DNA from: Eonycteris spelaea
Lineage: Eukaryota; Chordata; Mammalia; Chiroptera; Pteropodidae
Assembly: GCA_003508835.1 (NCBI GenBank)
Contig: PUFA01000022.1
Location: 3,720,001 to 3,784,000, forward strand
Direction: 5' to 3'
DNA length: 64,000 bases
Part shown: in pieces, positions 1 through 10,880 of the stretch
How positions within the stretch are numbered: the stretch's first letter is position 1
How the letters are laid out: the number at the start of each line of letters is the position of its first letter
Made by a program: the position numbers and the translations under genes
Notes under the pieces: generated by a model
Databases searched by the model: none
Seen by the model: only the letters and a program-made list of their open reading frames with translations
What the model was told of the DNA's origin: nothing

Positions 1-325
1 TGTCCAGGTGTCAGCAGGCAGTGCTCCCTCATGAGGCTCTGCAGGAGTGTCTGTCCTCGCCTCTTCCACAGAGACTCCAGTCTCTGTCTCTGGTCACACT
101 GCCTTCTCCTCCTCTCTGCCTCTCCTCTTTTTTTTTCCTTATAAGAACACTAATCATTGGGTTTAGGATTCACCCAGATAATCCAGGAAGATCTCCTCTT
201 GGGATCCTTAACTTAATTACATCTACAAAGACCCTTTTTCCAAATAAGGTTACATTGACAGGTTCTGGGGATTAGGTCATAGGTATATCTTTTTGGGGTA
301 ACTACCATTCAACCCACTATAGACA
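1..325 (-). mobile_element. MaLR-type (MLT1-like) LTR, antisense, cut by window start
   Basis: The stretch reads as the reverse complement of an ERVL-MaLR LTR. Diagnostic blocks are the 'CTTATAAGAACAC' motif near 139, the 'AATTACATCTACAAAGACCC' block near 215-235 and the closing 'CCATTCAACCCACTATAG' near 305-322. These appear in the order expected for an antisense MLT1-class LTR, a family of long-dead non-autonomous endogenous retrovirus LTRs. No coding potential is expected. The subfamily cannot be set by eye. Confidence 0.75.
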
Positions 326-334
326 CCTCTCAGA

Positions 335-480
335 TTCTTATACTCTGAAAGCATGCATCATTATCTCAACAATTAACTTCAAAAAGTTTTAGGGTTATAC
401 ACCTTGTAAGTGATGGAGCTGACTTAAATTCAGCAATGTCTGGTTTCAAAGTGTTTGTTCTTTCTACTATATCATGCTAA
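335..480 (-). repeat. MIR SINE fragment, antisense
   Basis: A diverged antisense tRNA-derived MIR. The block with 'TTGTAAGTGATGGAGCTGA' near 403-421 matches the MIR region usually read as 'AGTAAGTGGCAGAGC', and it is followed by the 'TTCTTTCTACTATATCATGC' end. It lies just upstream of a second antisense MIR, so two old insertions are adjacent. Confidence 0.55.
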
Positions 481-494
481 AAATGACACAATAA

Positions 495-660
495 TTATAG
501 CTGATATTTATTGAATACCAACTGTGTATCGGATGTATTAGAAATATTATTTCTAGACTTTATAACAATCCTACATACTAGGTCTTCTTATTCACAATTT
601 ATAGATGAGGAACATAGGCTCGGATGAATTAAAAAGGGTCCAGGTCATGCATGTAATACG
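495..660 (-). repeat. MIR SINE, antisense
   Basis: It starts with 'TATTTATTGAATACCAACTG' and continues through 'TATAACAATCCTACATACTA' and 'ATAGATGAGGAACATAGGCT'. These are the tail, core and 'TCTGTAAAATG' regions of MIR in reverse complement. Divergence is heavy, as expected for a pre-eutherian SINE. Confidence 0.75.
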
Positions 661-1084
661 TGGTTAAGCAGTAATTTGAAATTACAGGCAAAACAAGTCA
701 AGGCCACTGGCAAAACCTTCAAAGCACTGAGGAAACCTACAGATAGTAGGCTAGCAGCTTGACTTTTGGTAGGTGAAGGATTGGCCAAGTCTCTTATAAA
801 AGCATTAAAAATTCCTGAGACATTTAGGGTCAGTTTAACCTTATCTGGTGCAGTGTGGTTCAAGCATTTTCCACAGTGAGAGTGAAGCAGAGATTTGAGG
901 TATTTTCTTCTTTCCCAGACCTTGAATGTGTCTTGAGAGGTTGTCAGGTTCTGTCCATGCTTTGACTTTGGCCACTTAGAAAGGATGGCCTTTAACTCTA
1001 CAGAAGGCACAGGAGCTTCACTTTGAGATGCAGTTTGGCATTTTCAGAGCTCTGTCTCATTTAGGTGTTAGAGCAGTCCCTAAG
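661..1084. other. Unassigned, no gene seen
   Basis: I see no recognised repeat or gene here. A 121-codon open frame on the minus strand (645-1010) has no recognisable domain and overlaps the MIR edge, so I treat it as chance. Confidence 0.5.
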
Positions 1085-1235
1085 GTTGGCAGGGTAAGTG
1101 TTATTATCTTCATTTTACAGTCGAGGAGACTGAGTTTCGAAGTGAACTGTTACTGGCTATTTGCTTCACACAGAGGCAGAAGCAACTTGAGGCCTGACTA
1201 TTGGACCACAATTCTTTTTCCAATGCACCCAGGCC
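1085..1235 (-). repeat. MIR SINE fragment, antisense
   Basis: The 'TTATTATCTTCATTTTACAG' block near 1101-1120 is followed by 'GAGGAGACTGAG' and a weak 'ACACAGAGGCAGAAGC' segment. This order matches an antisense MIR. Confidence 0.6.
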
Positions 1236-2017
1236 TTGTTTTAGTTTTTTTTTTTTTAATGCAGAACAAAAAATTAAGGATTAATTTCTCTAACGTCAGC
1301 TTTCTGATAGGTAAGAAAAAATGTAGGAAAAAGGTCTCTTTTCCCATTTCAGTTTTGAGGGTACACTATTGCATTTCAACACTGGTAGTTAAAAGTGATT
1401 TGTAATTGGGATTTTTTTCTTAAGGCAGAGAGCTTCTTTCTGTGACCTTATTTTCTTTGTGATTCCAAACAAGAGGGCCAAGGCTGCTCGATGATGTCCA
1501 GATTAGTGTTTAACGTGCCATCCTCAGACAATGAGGCTGAACCTGAACCTGATGTTACCTAGTTCTGAACACCTCACCTGAAGACTGGGGCCACCCGTGC
1601 AAAAGCTTATGACAAGTCACAGAATTTGGAATGAGGGAAGTGTAATACTCAAACTCTTACCCAGACAGTGTACAGAAATATCTTTAAGCCAGCAGTTCTC
1701 AGTCTTCATACTTGAGAAAGGGATGATTTTCTTAGTAATGTTGCAAAGCAAAGAATTTACCCCAAAGAGAATGATTGCCCACCAGAAGAATCATTCCCTA
1801 GCTGGCATGAATGTTTGTTTCTTCTTTTGTCTTGAATCATTATTTCCAACAGAAAGCTTATGTACCTCCTAGATAATTATGGCCACTACCCGCATTTAGG
1901 ACCTTCAGCTACCCACCTACCACTCCCTGCTAGCTCCATAATCCAGCACAGTTCCTCTGGCAGAGACTGACCGGCCACTTGTATTGGAGGGCCCCTTGAC
2001 TCACCTCTCAACTGTGG
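1236..2017. other. Unassigned, no gene seen
   Basis: Mixed-composition sequence with a T-run near 1245. No repeat family or exon is recognised. The 91-codon frame at 1597-1872 has no family resemblance. Confidence 0.5.
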
Positions 2018-2070
2018 AGACACACACGCACACATGCATGCATGTACTCATGCACACGCACACCACCATG
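2018..2070. repeat. CA/TGCA-rich low-complexity tract
   Basis: An interrupted alternating purine-pyrimidine tract of ACACACGC, ATGCATGCATG and GCACACGCACACC. It is a decayed microsatellite with modest Z-DNA potential. Confidence 0.8.
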
Positions 2071-2749
2071 CCAGCCAGCACTTGCCTAGAGTTTCTGGTT
2101 CATCCTGCCACCCCAGACTTGGATGAAACACATCAGGTTGCAGGGTCTGGTGTCTGGTAGGTGGGGGTCATTCACTGTAACTTGGACATGTGAGGGAGTT
2201 AGTTTCCAGTGGACAAACCTGGGCCAACAGGAACCAGGCAGTGGGAAGTAGCAGGGAAGGAAAACACCCTCTCTCCTCTTCCTCCCAGGCAGGGTGTGAT
2301 TTCTCCCTGTACCCCACTCCCCGATGGCTCATCACAGAGCGGAAGCCAGCTCTGTCAGGCATCACTTTGCATGGCTTCGTGTCCTGCCTACCCTTCCTTT
2401 TCCTTCAGCCTCACTGGCCTGGGCTTGCAATTCCCAAAGAATGTATCAGCTCTTGAATCTTTGCTTCAGGCTCTGTTTCCAGAGGGCCTAGGTTATTCCT
2501 TAACTGGCTTGTCTTAGAATACATTCAGTGGGTTGGTACTGCCATTGCCAGGCACTCCCCTGTCCAGCATTCCTCTGAAACGCACCTTGCATGTGGCTTC
2601 CCTTCAGCGACACCCATCATCTGTAAACTAGAGCCTACATTCCGTCATCTGGTGTTAAGTCCTGTAGATGTGCCATCAGTTTATTTTGCTGATTTTCCAT
2701 GATTTTTTATTCATATACCTTGTTTAAACTTTTAAATTACCCCACATTT
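2071..2749. other. Unassigned, no gene seen
   Basis: Moderately GC-rich sequence. Overlapping short open frames on both strands (2168-2517) cancel each other as evidence. No repeat was recognised. Confidence 0.45.
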
Positions 2750-3140
2750 TCTGAACTCAATGACTTTAATCATGCCGTTTCCTCAATCTATACTGTCCAT
2801 ACTTACATCTCCTCTCCACATGTTTAAATTCTATCCATCAGGGCAAGTTTAAATGCCATCTCCTTCTCAGGTTAACTGTCAATTCCCTACTCCTTGCTGC
2901 CAACCCACAAAATTTAATAATCTCACTTTTCTAAATCTCCAGTTATCTAGTCTGTATTTCTCTAGTAGTACCTCCTACTTTTTAACTTTCTTGGTAGTAT
3001 TTTGCTGTATTTGTTCTCCTCAATTAGACCATAAGCTGCATGAGGGCACATCTGGCTAGTTTACCTTTGTTCCCTGACACCTGGCATGGTAACTTGCCTA
3101 TAACTGGTGCTTAAGGAAAATTTCATGAAATGAATAAGCA
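2750..3140 (+). repeat. LINE-2 3' region
   Basis: The L2 3' landmarks occur in order: 'TTTAAATGCCATCTCCTTCT' near 2849, 'AGACCATAAGCTGCATGAGG' near 3026, 'CCTGACACCTGGCATGGTAA' near 3074, and a terminal '...GGTGCTTAAGGAAA...GAATAA' motif. L2 is an ancient CR1-clade LINE that has long been inactive. Confidence 0.8.
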
Positions 3141-5684
3141 GTCCATCCATTACATGAAAGCCCAGGATTTTGGCTAAAAGTGATTAAAGTGTTTCTTACT
3201 TCAAACCCTAGATTCTTGGTTTTTCAGGGATATGCATAAAAAAATAATGGCCACAGAGGCGCTTCTATTTCTAAGCAGAAAGGTCAAGGGATATTAATAG
3301 TGAAAATACTGTGGCTCTCTGCCTGTGGCCATCAAAAACAACATGCCATAGCATTTTGCTGACCTTGGGCAGTTGGCTAAGGCAGAGTACTGAATGATCT
3401 AGCTTCTTAAGAAATGACTAATCAACAAGCCTTCTGAATAATTATTTCTTCTGAAATGGAGGAAAATTTTTATTAAAAAAATTCCAGACTGAAGGTATTT
3501 TTATAATTCTTTACAACATTTTAAAGTCTAACAGCAAAAGAATAACCACACAGAAAATGTATAAGTGATTTAAACATACTGTTTATTGTCACTCGGTGTT
3601 AATCATGCCTAAGAGAAGTGAAATCTTCATAGGAAGAGTAGGCCAAAAAATTAGCTGAGTCTTCCTCTTGTATGGAATGTTAAGTGTGAAACTCAAATGT
3701 ATTTGGGGAATCCAATCATATATATTTTTAATTAACTATTAATGAACTTATACAGAAACTGATAGAAATTCAATAGCATTGGAAAGGTAAATAAACAGCA
3801 CTAATGGGCATTATTATTTTCCAATATATATTAAAACTATGATGTTTATATAGCAACATATGTATTTGGGTATACATTTTACATGTATACAAATTGGATA
3901 GTATTTGAGATTAGGAAAACTTATAAAAGAGATAAATTCTGCTTAATAAATTAATATAAGTAGGAGATTAAGAAGTTCCATATGTAAAAGATACAATTAT
4001 GTGGTCATGCAGTTAGATTTGTAGAAATAGACTTTTTTATATCAGTAGAATCAGACATATATCACTTGGTCAGCAAGACACTTAAAAAAGTAGTCATGAT
4101 TATGCAAAAGTGATAGTTATGTTTGTCATTCTTATAACTACAATAGAGAGGAAAAAAGTGGGGTTCAGCTGGTACAGTAGCAGAGATCATATAGAAATGG
4201 TTGGGCTGGGGATCAAAGAGGGCACACCGAGCCTGTGAACTCAGGAACTCCTTGGGCATGTCTCTGGCTGTGGTTCCTGCCATTGGCGCCATCATGCCCA
4301 GCATAAGAAACAGGTACTTGGGACTCCACATTTCCTGAAGGGTCCCTACCTGGAAGTATCACCGGAGGGCATAGCACTCTTTCAAGGCTTTCGTGGATCG
4401 ATTCCTGCGTTCCTGCTGGGGCTCACGGTGATAGCCTGCTGCCCAGAGGGTTCTCCCTGCCCCTTATTCCTGCTAAAAATGGGTGTGTCCTCCCAGAGGA
4501 GTCAGCAACAGCCTGAACCAAGTGACTACAGTCTGGGGGCAGGCTCAAGGCCCAGTTCTGACTGGTGACTCCTGTAGATGAAAAGGATATACTTTTCTGG
4601 CATGATTTCAAGAACTAGTGTTTTATAGCTTCCTCTTAAAGTGGTCAAAACTTTTTTTTAAAAAACGCTCCATTCCTGATAGCTATGTGCTATGCTTTTC
4701 CCCACCACTGCTTTCCCCCCCAAGATTCAGAGAGACCACAGTATTGGAAATTATTTCAGTGCAGCCTTGAAATGCTTTTTTCTTTCTTCTCTGACGGTGA
4801 CTCTCTAGGTTCTCTGCAGCATGTACCATACAACCAAACCAATTTGTTTTATTAAATGTGCTCTATGTGAGATGTGAGCAAAGGAAAATCTCTGGGGACA
4901 GGAGAAATGCAAAATTAGATATGAAAATCCTTCCACCCTAGCAAATAAACAAAACCAAAAAGTAATATCTTCAGTTTGACTTTTTATCACTCTTTTAAAA
5001 TTCCAAAATGTTCTTTATGCGTCAGCTAGAACAGTGCAAAGTTCAAAATTAAATTAAAGAGCAAGGACTCTCAGAAGTAAATCCGAATAAAGATTATAAG
5101 CCATTGACTGAAAAGAACTAAAGAATCGTTAGGCAGCAGAAGCCAAACAATTTTGGTGAAGTTCCAGGGATCCTAACTTTTTGATTGTGTCTGTCTTATC
5201 AATAATAAACCCTTTACAGCAGAAAAAATCCAGGTCAGAAAGCACAACCCACAACCCAGACCTTCAGTGTAAAACATTCTCATCATTTCCAGAGGAGTGA
5301 GATTGGCTGAGTCTCCTCTCGACCAATTTAAGGCCATGTTATCGAAGAGAATGCATTCTAAGAATGCTTCATAGAGTGGTTCTCCTATTATGTCTTTAAG
5401 GTGTTTTTATTATGTGTGTACTTTAGTTGGAGATTGAAATGGTCACTGATGTCTACATCTACACATTCCACAGAATCTGGTCCCCTAGAGACCAGAATGA
5501 ATTAAATATTAAACAATGGTAATAATGTTAATCTCAGTATCTAAAGTGCAATGTTTAATTCTTACTGTGCTCTAGGGTGCTCGACTCCAAATACCTGCCC
5601 AATAGTTGTTTCATGGGCAACCCCATTCTTATCCATGCCTTTAGGGCTTGTAATGCCTTTCATTGGGTAGCTTTTGGAGAAACA
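3141..5684. other. Unassigned AT-rich stretch
   Basis: About 2.5 kb, strongly AT-rich between 3460 and 4050, with no recognised repeat, exon or RNA gene. Short open frames at 4062-4331, 4423-4611 and 4805-4990 (minus) have no recognisable domains. A small inverted repeat (CTGGTC...GACCAG) lies near 5477-5496. Confidence 0.45.
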
Positions 5685-5870
5685 CTTTCTTTGAACTAAT
5701 TTCATTTAATCCTCATAACAGCCCTGTATATTATATATTATCATTATGTTTTCACAAATGATAGCTAAGAGATTAGGTGATTCGCCAGTATTACAGCTAA
5801 ATACTGTCAGAGCTGAGACTTCAATGTATGTCTCCAAGTTCAGCAATTGATACAGCCTTTGTTGCCTCCC
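5685..5870 (-). repeat. MIR SINE, antisense
   Basis: 'TTTCATTTAATCCTCATAAC' near 5700 is the classic antisense MIR core. It is followed by a diverged 'ACAAATGATAGCTAAGAGAT' and a box-region remnant that reads 'GTCAGAGCTGAGACTTCAA'. Confidence 0.75.
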
Positions 5871-6219
5871 ATATAATTACTTTCAAGATACAGTCTCAAA
5901 AGAACACTTTAAGAAAAGTTTATACATGTATCTATCATCATAAATAAGAGGGACTTTAGTATCTAAGACAAGTCAACAGTTTGATGTAGATGCCTTAAAA
6001 TTTACTTAAAATGGCATCATGATCGGCCTTACCGAAAACAAAACTAAGAAGACAGGGGATTGAGAGTGTAATTAGAGAAAAAGCAAGTAGTAGATTTGTA
6101 CTGCTCAGTTTTATTTATTTATTTATTTTTTAAAAGGTTAAATGTTTAAAATTATTTGAAGTCACATGAAGCTGGTATCGTGGTTTCCATGTGATGTTTA
6201 AGAGGTCTCCAGATTTTCA

Positions 6220-6234
6220 CCAGCAGGGGGCAGT
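6220..6234 (+). promoter_or_regulatory. Candidate CTCF binding motif
   Basis: The sequence CCAGCAGGGGGCAGT fits the CTCF core (CCASYAGRKGGCRS) at essentially every constrained position. It lies outside any repeat I recognise. This is a motif call only. CTCF would bind here as an insulator or loop anchor, with the motif on the plus strand. Confidence 0.5.
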
Positions 6235-6392
6235 AGGAACTCCCCATTGGTTTTTTAGGCGTTGTAGTCTTCCAGCTGCACACTAGGCTCCCCCTACCCC
6301 TCCCGGCCACCAGTTGAGAAGTCAAAAGATAATGGAATGGAGGTGCTGGCTTAGTTTAATTCTTAAAAGTGCTCCCGATGGTCTGAAGCACG

Positions 6393-6428
6393 AGCCCTCT
6401 CTAGCAGCATAGCCCTCTCTAGCAGCAT
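6393..6428. repeat. Exact 18-bp tandem duplication
   Basis: The unit AGCCCTCTCTAGCAGCAT occurs twice head to tail with no mismatch. Perfect identity implies a recent slippage or duplication event. Confidence 0.95.
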
Positions 6429-6429
6429 G

Positions 6430-9239
6430 CACCGCAGTATCAAATTTCTCTGCAAATTTTAGATAAATGACGACCTGAGTACAAGAAGTTCAAGAGTGTG
6501 TAATTAACTTTTATTATTCAAGATCAGAATAAGCTGCTTATATACTTTTTGTTATTGGAAGTTCACTTTGTACTTATCTCTAAACAAGGAATGTCGGGGT
6601 CTGCCAGGGACATTGATGGGAATAACCCACTCATTTTCTGGAGAGAATCCTTTCCCTCCACCCACACACAAAAAAAATGCTGAGTAGTGAAAGTCACAGA
6701 TTCCTGTTCGTCTGGGCAGTTGAGTTACGAGTTAGTTACATGGAGGCAGCACAGTGGCCGAGTGCCTGGAGAATACTGTCGTTATGAGCAGTGGGAAAGC
6801 AAGAGGATCATAAGTAGCGGAGGTCCAGAAGAGAGTCCCGGCTGAGGATAAAGTCCCCAGAGCAGTTTTGGGAGTGACCACCAGGGAATCTTGACCCTTC
6901 TTCCTCCTCTGCATCCCTTAACCCTTCATTTTCCATAAGTCCTCAAATCGAATCAGGTCGGACTTAAAGCTGAATCCGTCAGAAAGCACCGATGTGCTTT
7001 AAGCTCCTAAGGGGCTTCCAGGCAGGAGCAGGCTGATGCGCCAGGGTCCTCGTTCCCAGGCCGGGAGCCATCCTGAAGCCCAAGCCTAAGTCACAGAGTG
7101 GTCCCAGCTCCTGTTGGAGGAGCTTTTTACGTTGGAATGTGGAGGCCCATTCCTTGGGAGCAGCCCTCCTCAGTCCCAGACCAGATTTGTCCCTCTTACC
7201 TTTTAGGAGACTTATCTAAAAGCATGAGAAAAATAAGAAGTAGTGTTTCCTCACCTGAAAGGTTATAGACCCTCTCCAGTGAATCATGATGAGGACAATG
7301 TGTGTCCCTGGGCTTCTGGGCTCTATAAAAGGCCAACATTATCACAGGGTGGAGATTGAAAAGTACAGCTTAAATAACAGCAAATGCATTCCATCTGGGG
7401 GGGCGGGTACTTTTAATGTTCGGAGTGGGGGGCATTGGTACTGTGCATGAGATAATCAGAATAAACTTCTTTTAATATTCCACATTGACATCTACTGTTA
7501 TTCTCTCTTGGAACTGGATTCTGCATGTTACAGTTTCCCCTGCAAAGATTATGCCTCCAAGCCACCCCCAGCGTGACACTAGCATTCTGTCTGGCTATGT
7601 CAGAGTCATAGGAAGAATCCTCTAGAATCCAAACTGTTAGGGGTAAGACCCCGGAAATCAGCTAGCTACTGCAGGGGAAGCAACCGAAGTCATTAACATG
7701 TTTTCTTCCAACACAGAAAAGGGCATTTGCTTTCTCCTCAACTGACCAAAAAATGCCTTTACACACTTCAGTGGAAGCACTTTGCAAATGGCCAGTGTGC
7801 CGATGGTGGTTATCAGTCTGAACCTGGCTTCCCAGGTTGGAGACGCCTGCGTTTGCAGTTGCCCTTCTGCAAGCACACCTCCTGCAGACGTGTTGACAGG
7901 AAAGAGGAGGAAGGGAGAATAGTGCGACCTGCTCTTACCAGGAAACATCAGATCATTCCCCTTTGTCTCTGCACCCCTCTGAGAGATTTTGATCCAATAT
8001 GGTGTGATGAGAAGAAACGCTCAACATTAAACAAAACCACCTTCATTTCTGTCCTACGAAATAGAATTTTTTTTTTCCTGGATGACAGGGCTGTGGATGG
8101 CCATGCTTAGCATGGGACACGTGTGAGTGGTTCTTTTATAGCTATTGAACATCAGTAGACTACACATCCAGAGTACAGAGGTAGCCCTTAAAATATAAGC
8201 CAAAGGAGTTTCGAGAGAGCAGAATGTCCTTAAGGAACTATGTAAACGTTCTTGGATCTTTCAAATAGTGGTGTAACATCTGACAAAGCAACAGTCTTCT
8301 GTGGGCTGTATTTTCACGTAACTGTGTTCATGGAAGTGTGGGCCTCTTCTTGGTCGTTTATCTGTTGATAGTATTGTTCTACAGATGTTATCTGTTTTTT
8401 CTCCAGTCCCCTGGATAATCAGTAGAGATGTTTAGAGAATATCTGTAACTTGATGCCCTGCCTGGCATCAGGTAGGAGTGCAGGAGTACAGTGATAGAGG
8501 GTTAACTGAGCTCTTGAAGAAAGCTGCCGTGGACACAGAGGTACAAGTTGGTGGAGTGACACTTCCCTTGATAAGGGGGAAGAAGAAAGCTGAAATCTCA
8601 AAGCACTTTCTGACATTTGCCACGTGTGCAAATTGATGGGTTAGTTATTAAGGGCCTTTCTGTTTAATTGGAAATCAAACCAAAGACCCTGGTGTCATAA
8701 TTTATTCTCCAGAAGTCCCAGCCACAACCACAGAGGAAGGGAGATGGGTAAATGACTCTTTGAATCAAAACTTCAAAGACATAGGAGGGGCAGAGGGAAG
8801 AAAATGTGCCATGAATAAATAGGATGAGGTGAGTGGGCAAACATTCACCATGATGTCACCCGCTTCTCTGCGATGAAATGTGACAGACAATTTCAGAACA
8901 CTATGTATCATAGAATCCCGTTTTTCATGACTTCAGCACTATGAGACACTAAATTAATGTCACATTATTGTTAATAGTTAAATCAACCAAAAGCCCAAGT
9001 CTATCTATTGTAAGCCACAGGTGAGGGAAGTACATGGAATGGGTGCACCATGCTTTCCTCCACTGCTGCCCTGTAAGTGGGTCCCACTTACAGGGACAGA
9101 GAATGTTACATATTGAAACTTTTACTTCTTTTTCTGTTATAATTATTTCAGATGTACCAGAAAAAAAAAAAAAACCCAGGTGATAATTCAAAAATGTTGA
9201 AGTACCCAACATTTTTAAAATAATTATTAATGTTTTGCC
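6430..9239. other. Unassigned, no gene seen
   Basis: About 2.8 kb without a recognised repeat. It holds a G-rich patch near 7397-7432, weak for a quadruplex because of one long spacer, and a perfect 27-bp palindrome at 9069-9095. Open frames at 7658-7948 (minus) and 7727-8110 (plus) overlap each other and resemble no family. Confidence 0.45.
9069..9095. repeat. Perfect 27-bp palindrome
   Basis: Arms CCCTGTAAGTGGG and CCCACTTACAGGG (13 bp each) are separated by one base. There are no mismatches. Confidence 0.95.
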
Positions 9240-9945
9240 ATATTTTTCTCAGATTTTTGAAAATAAGGATTATAAAGACCTCTTTAGCCTTTTTCCATTC
9301 CATTTCTTTCCCCCTACTACCACTATTTTGAATCAGCTATATATTCTCATCCACATTTTAATATATATATATGTATAGTTCTGTGAAATTTTCCAATTTA
9401 CATAATTAGGCTCATTCTCTAGTTATCCTTCTACAATTAGCTTTTTTATCCAACATTGTACCTTTTAAGAGTTATCTACATTGATACATGTAGAGCCAAT
9501 TCTTTAATTTTGGCAGATTGAATCTACAGCAGTTTACTTATACTTACTTATAAAATACAGAGTTATTCATATTTCATAGTTTCCAGTTATTCCCTATTCT
9601 ACACCACGCTTTATTAATCCTCCTTACACCTGTTTGTTCGACGTTCTAGTTGGTGTATTTAACCAATCATGAAGTTCATGGGTCAAATACTGTGCTTATC
9701 ATCAACTTTACGCGGTATTGCCAAATTTATACCAATTCGTACTTCTGTGGTGTATAAGAATTCCCGTTTTCTCATATTTTAACCAGTGCTTTTAAAATCT
9801 TTTTCAACTTTGTGCTATGAAATGGTATCTCATAGTTTTTATTTCCCACGTTTCTAGTGAGCTAAGCATATTTTCAGCTATTATTTGCTGTTTGGTTTTC
9901 CTCATCCATTAATTCATATTCTTTGTTCTGCCAACTCTTAGGTTT
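9240..9945. repeat. L1M-type 3' UTR-like fragment
   Basis: AT-rich sequence with 'CCAGTGCTTTTAAAATC' near 9785 and 'AATGGTATCTCATAGTTTTT' near 9821, then 'CTAGTGAGCTAAGCATATTT' near 9855. This phrase order is typical of old mammalian L1 3' sequences. The strand and subfamily are not resolved by eye. Confidence 0.6.
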
Positions 9946-10729
9946 TAGGAGCTTGCAACACCCCCAGACTGTCTTCTGGAGGCCAACTCTTCCTCCTCCC
10001 TCTTCCAAAGGTTAGGTCCCTCTACCTTCTTACTCTCCAAATACACAGCTTTGGTCCCAGCTTAAATTCTCATCCAGGGGCTTGAAAAACAACAGAGCAT
10101 GTTAATAGTGGGGCACTGATAGATAAGGGTTCACCTGGGTGATGGTGAAGGTAGTCTAGACTTTCCAAACAGAAGCCTCGGCTAATCATTCTCTGGGTAA
10201 GAAATCTTCCTTTTTAGATATTTGGTAGCTCATCTCCCCTCCTCCCAAGAATAAACAGCATGCTTTTTGTAAAATAGCAAGGCTTAATAATGTAATGGAG
10301 TTTTCCTCTCTTGCTGCATTGAATTTTTGACAGCTTAGAACATATCATATTATATATGTGTATTTATACACATATTTGTACAATTGTAACATATTTATAA
10401 TATATGTAACTATATATTATCTATTACAATAGATATTATGGCTAGCTAGAGGTTGGAAATTTTGAAAACTTTCCATTTTCATTTCTGTCTTTTGAATAAT
10501 TATTTTTATCTGTGCAGTTAGAAAAATATAGAAACATGTCACAAAATGTTAGAAAGTTTGTTGGCTGCAAATGAAAACCTTCTAAACAAAACTTGCAAAA
10601 ACTTTCTAGATATTTATTCTCAGAAACACCCTTTTCAGATATTTGGGAGAAGGGAGCTGTGATGACTGGACAGTGGAAATAGAGAGATCCCTTATATATT
10701 CTCAAAAAGCCATTAGATATTATGAAAAG
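9946..10729. other. Unassigned, AT-rich patch inside
   Basis: No gene seen. 10340-10440 is a TA-rich low-complexity stretch that includes the short palindrome ATATGTGTA-TTTA-TACACATAT. Confidence 0.5.
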
Positions 10730-10880
10730 ATGCAGCAATCAGGCCATTTGAGTTTTCATTCTGGCTTTGCCACAAAATAGCTGTGTCATTTTGAGAGGTC
10801 TTAAATTCTCTTGATTCTTTCCTAAAACTAGACAATCTCCAAAGTCTCTTTCAGCCCTAGAATTTTATAATAAATGTGAT
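10730..10880 (+). repeat. MIR-family SINE, sense
   Basis: 'TCTGGCTTTGCCACAAAATA' near 10761 and 'GCTGTGTCATTTTGAGAGGT' near 10781 are the sense MIR core. A tail 'TTTCAGCCCTAGAATTTTAT' is like MIR3-type ends. Confidence 0.7.

Noticed and set aside
7115..7135. GC hairpin followed by TTTTT (AGCTCC...GGAGCT), terminator-like
   Set aside because: Intrinsic bacterial terminators are irrelevant in a mammalian context, and no Pol III gene lies upstream.
7397..7432. G-quadruplex in the G-rich patch
   Set aside because: The fourth G run is more than 20 nt away, so the short-loop rule fails.
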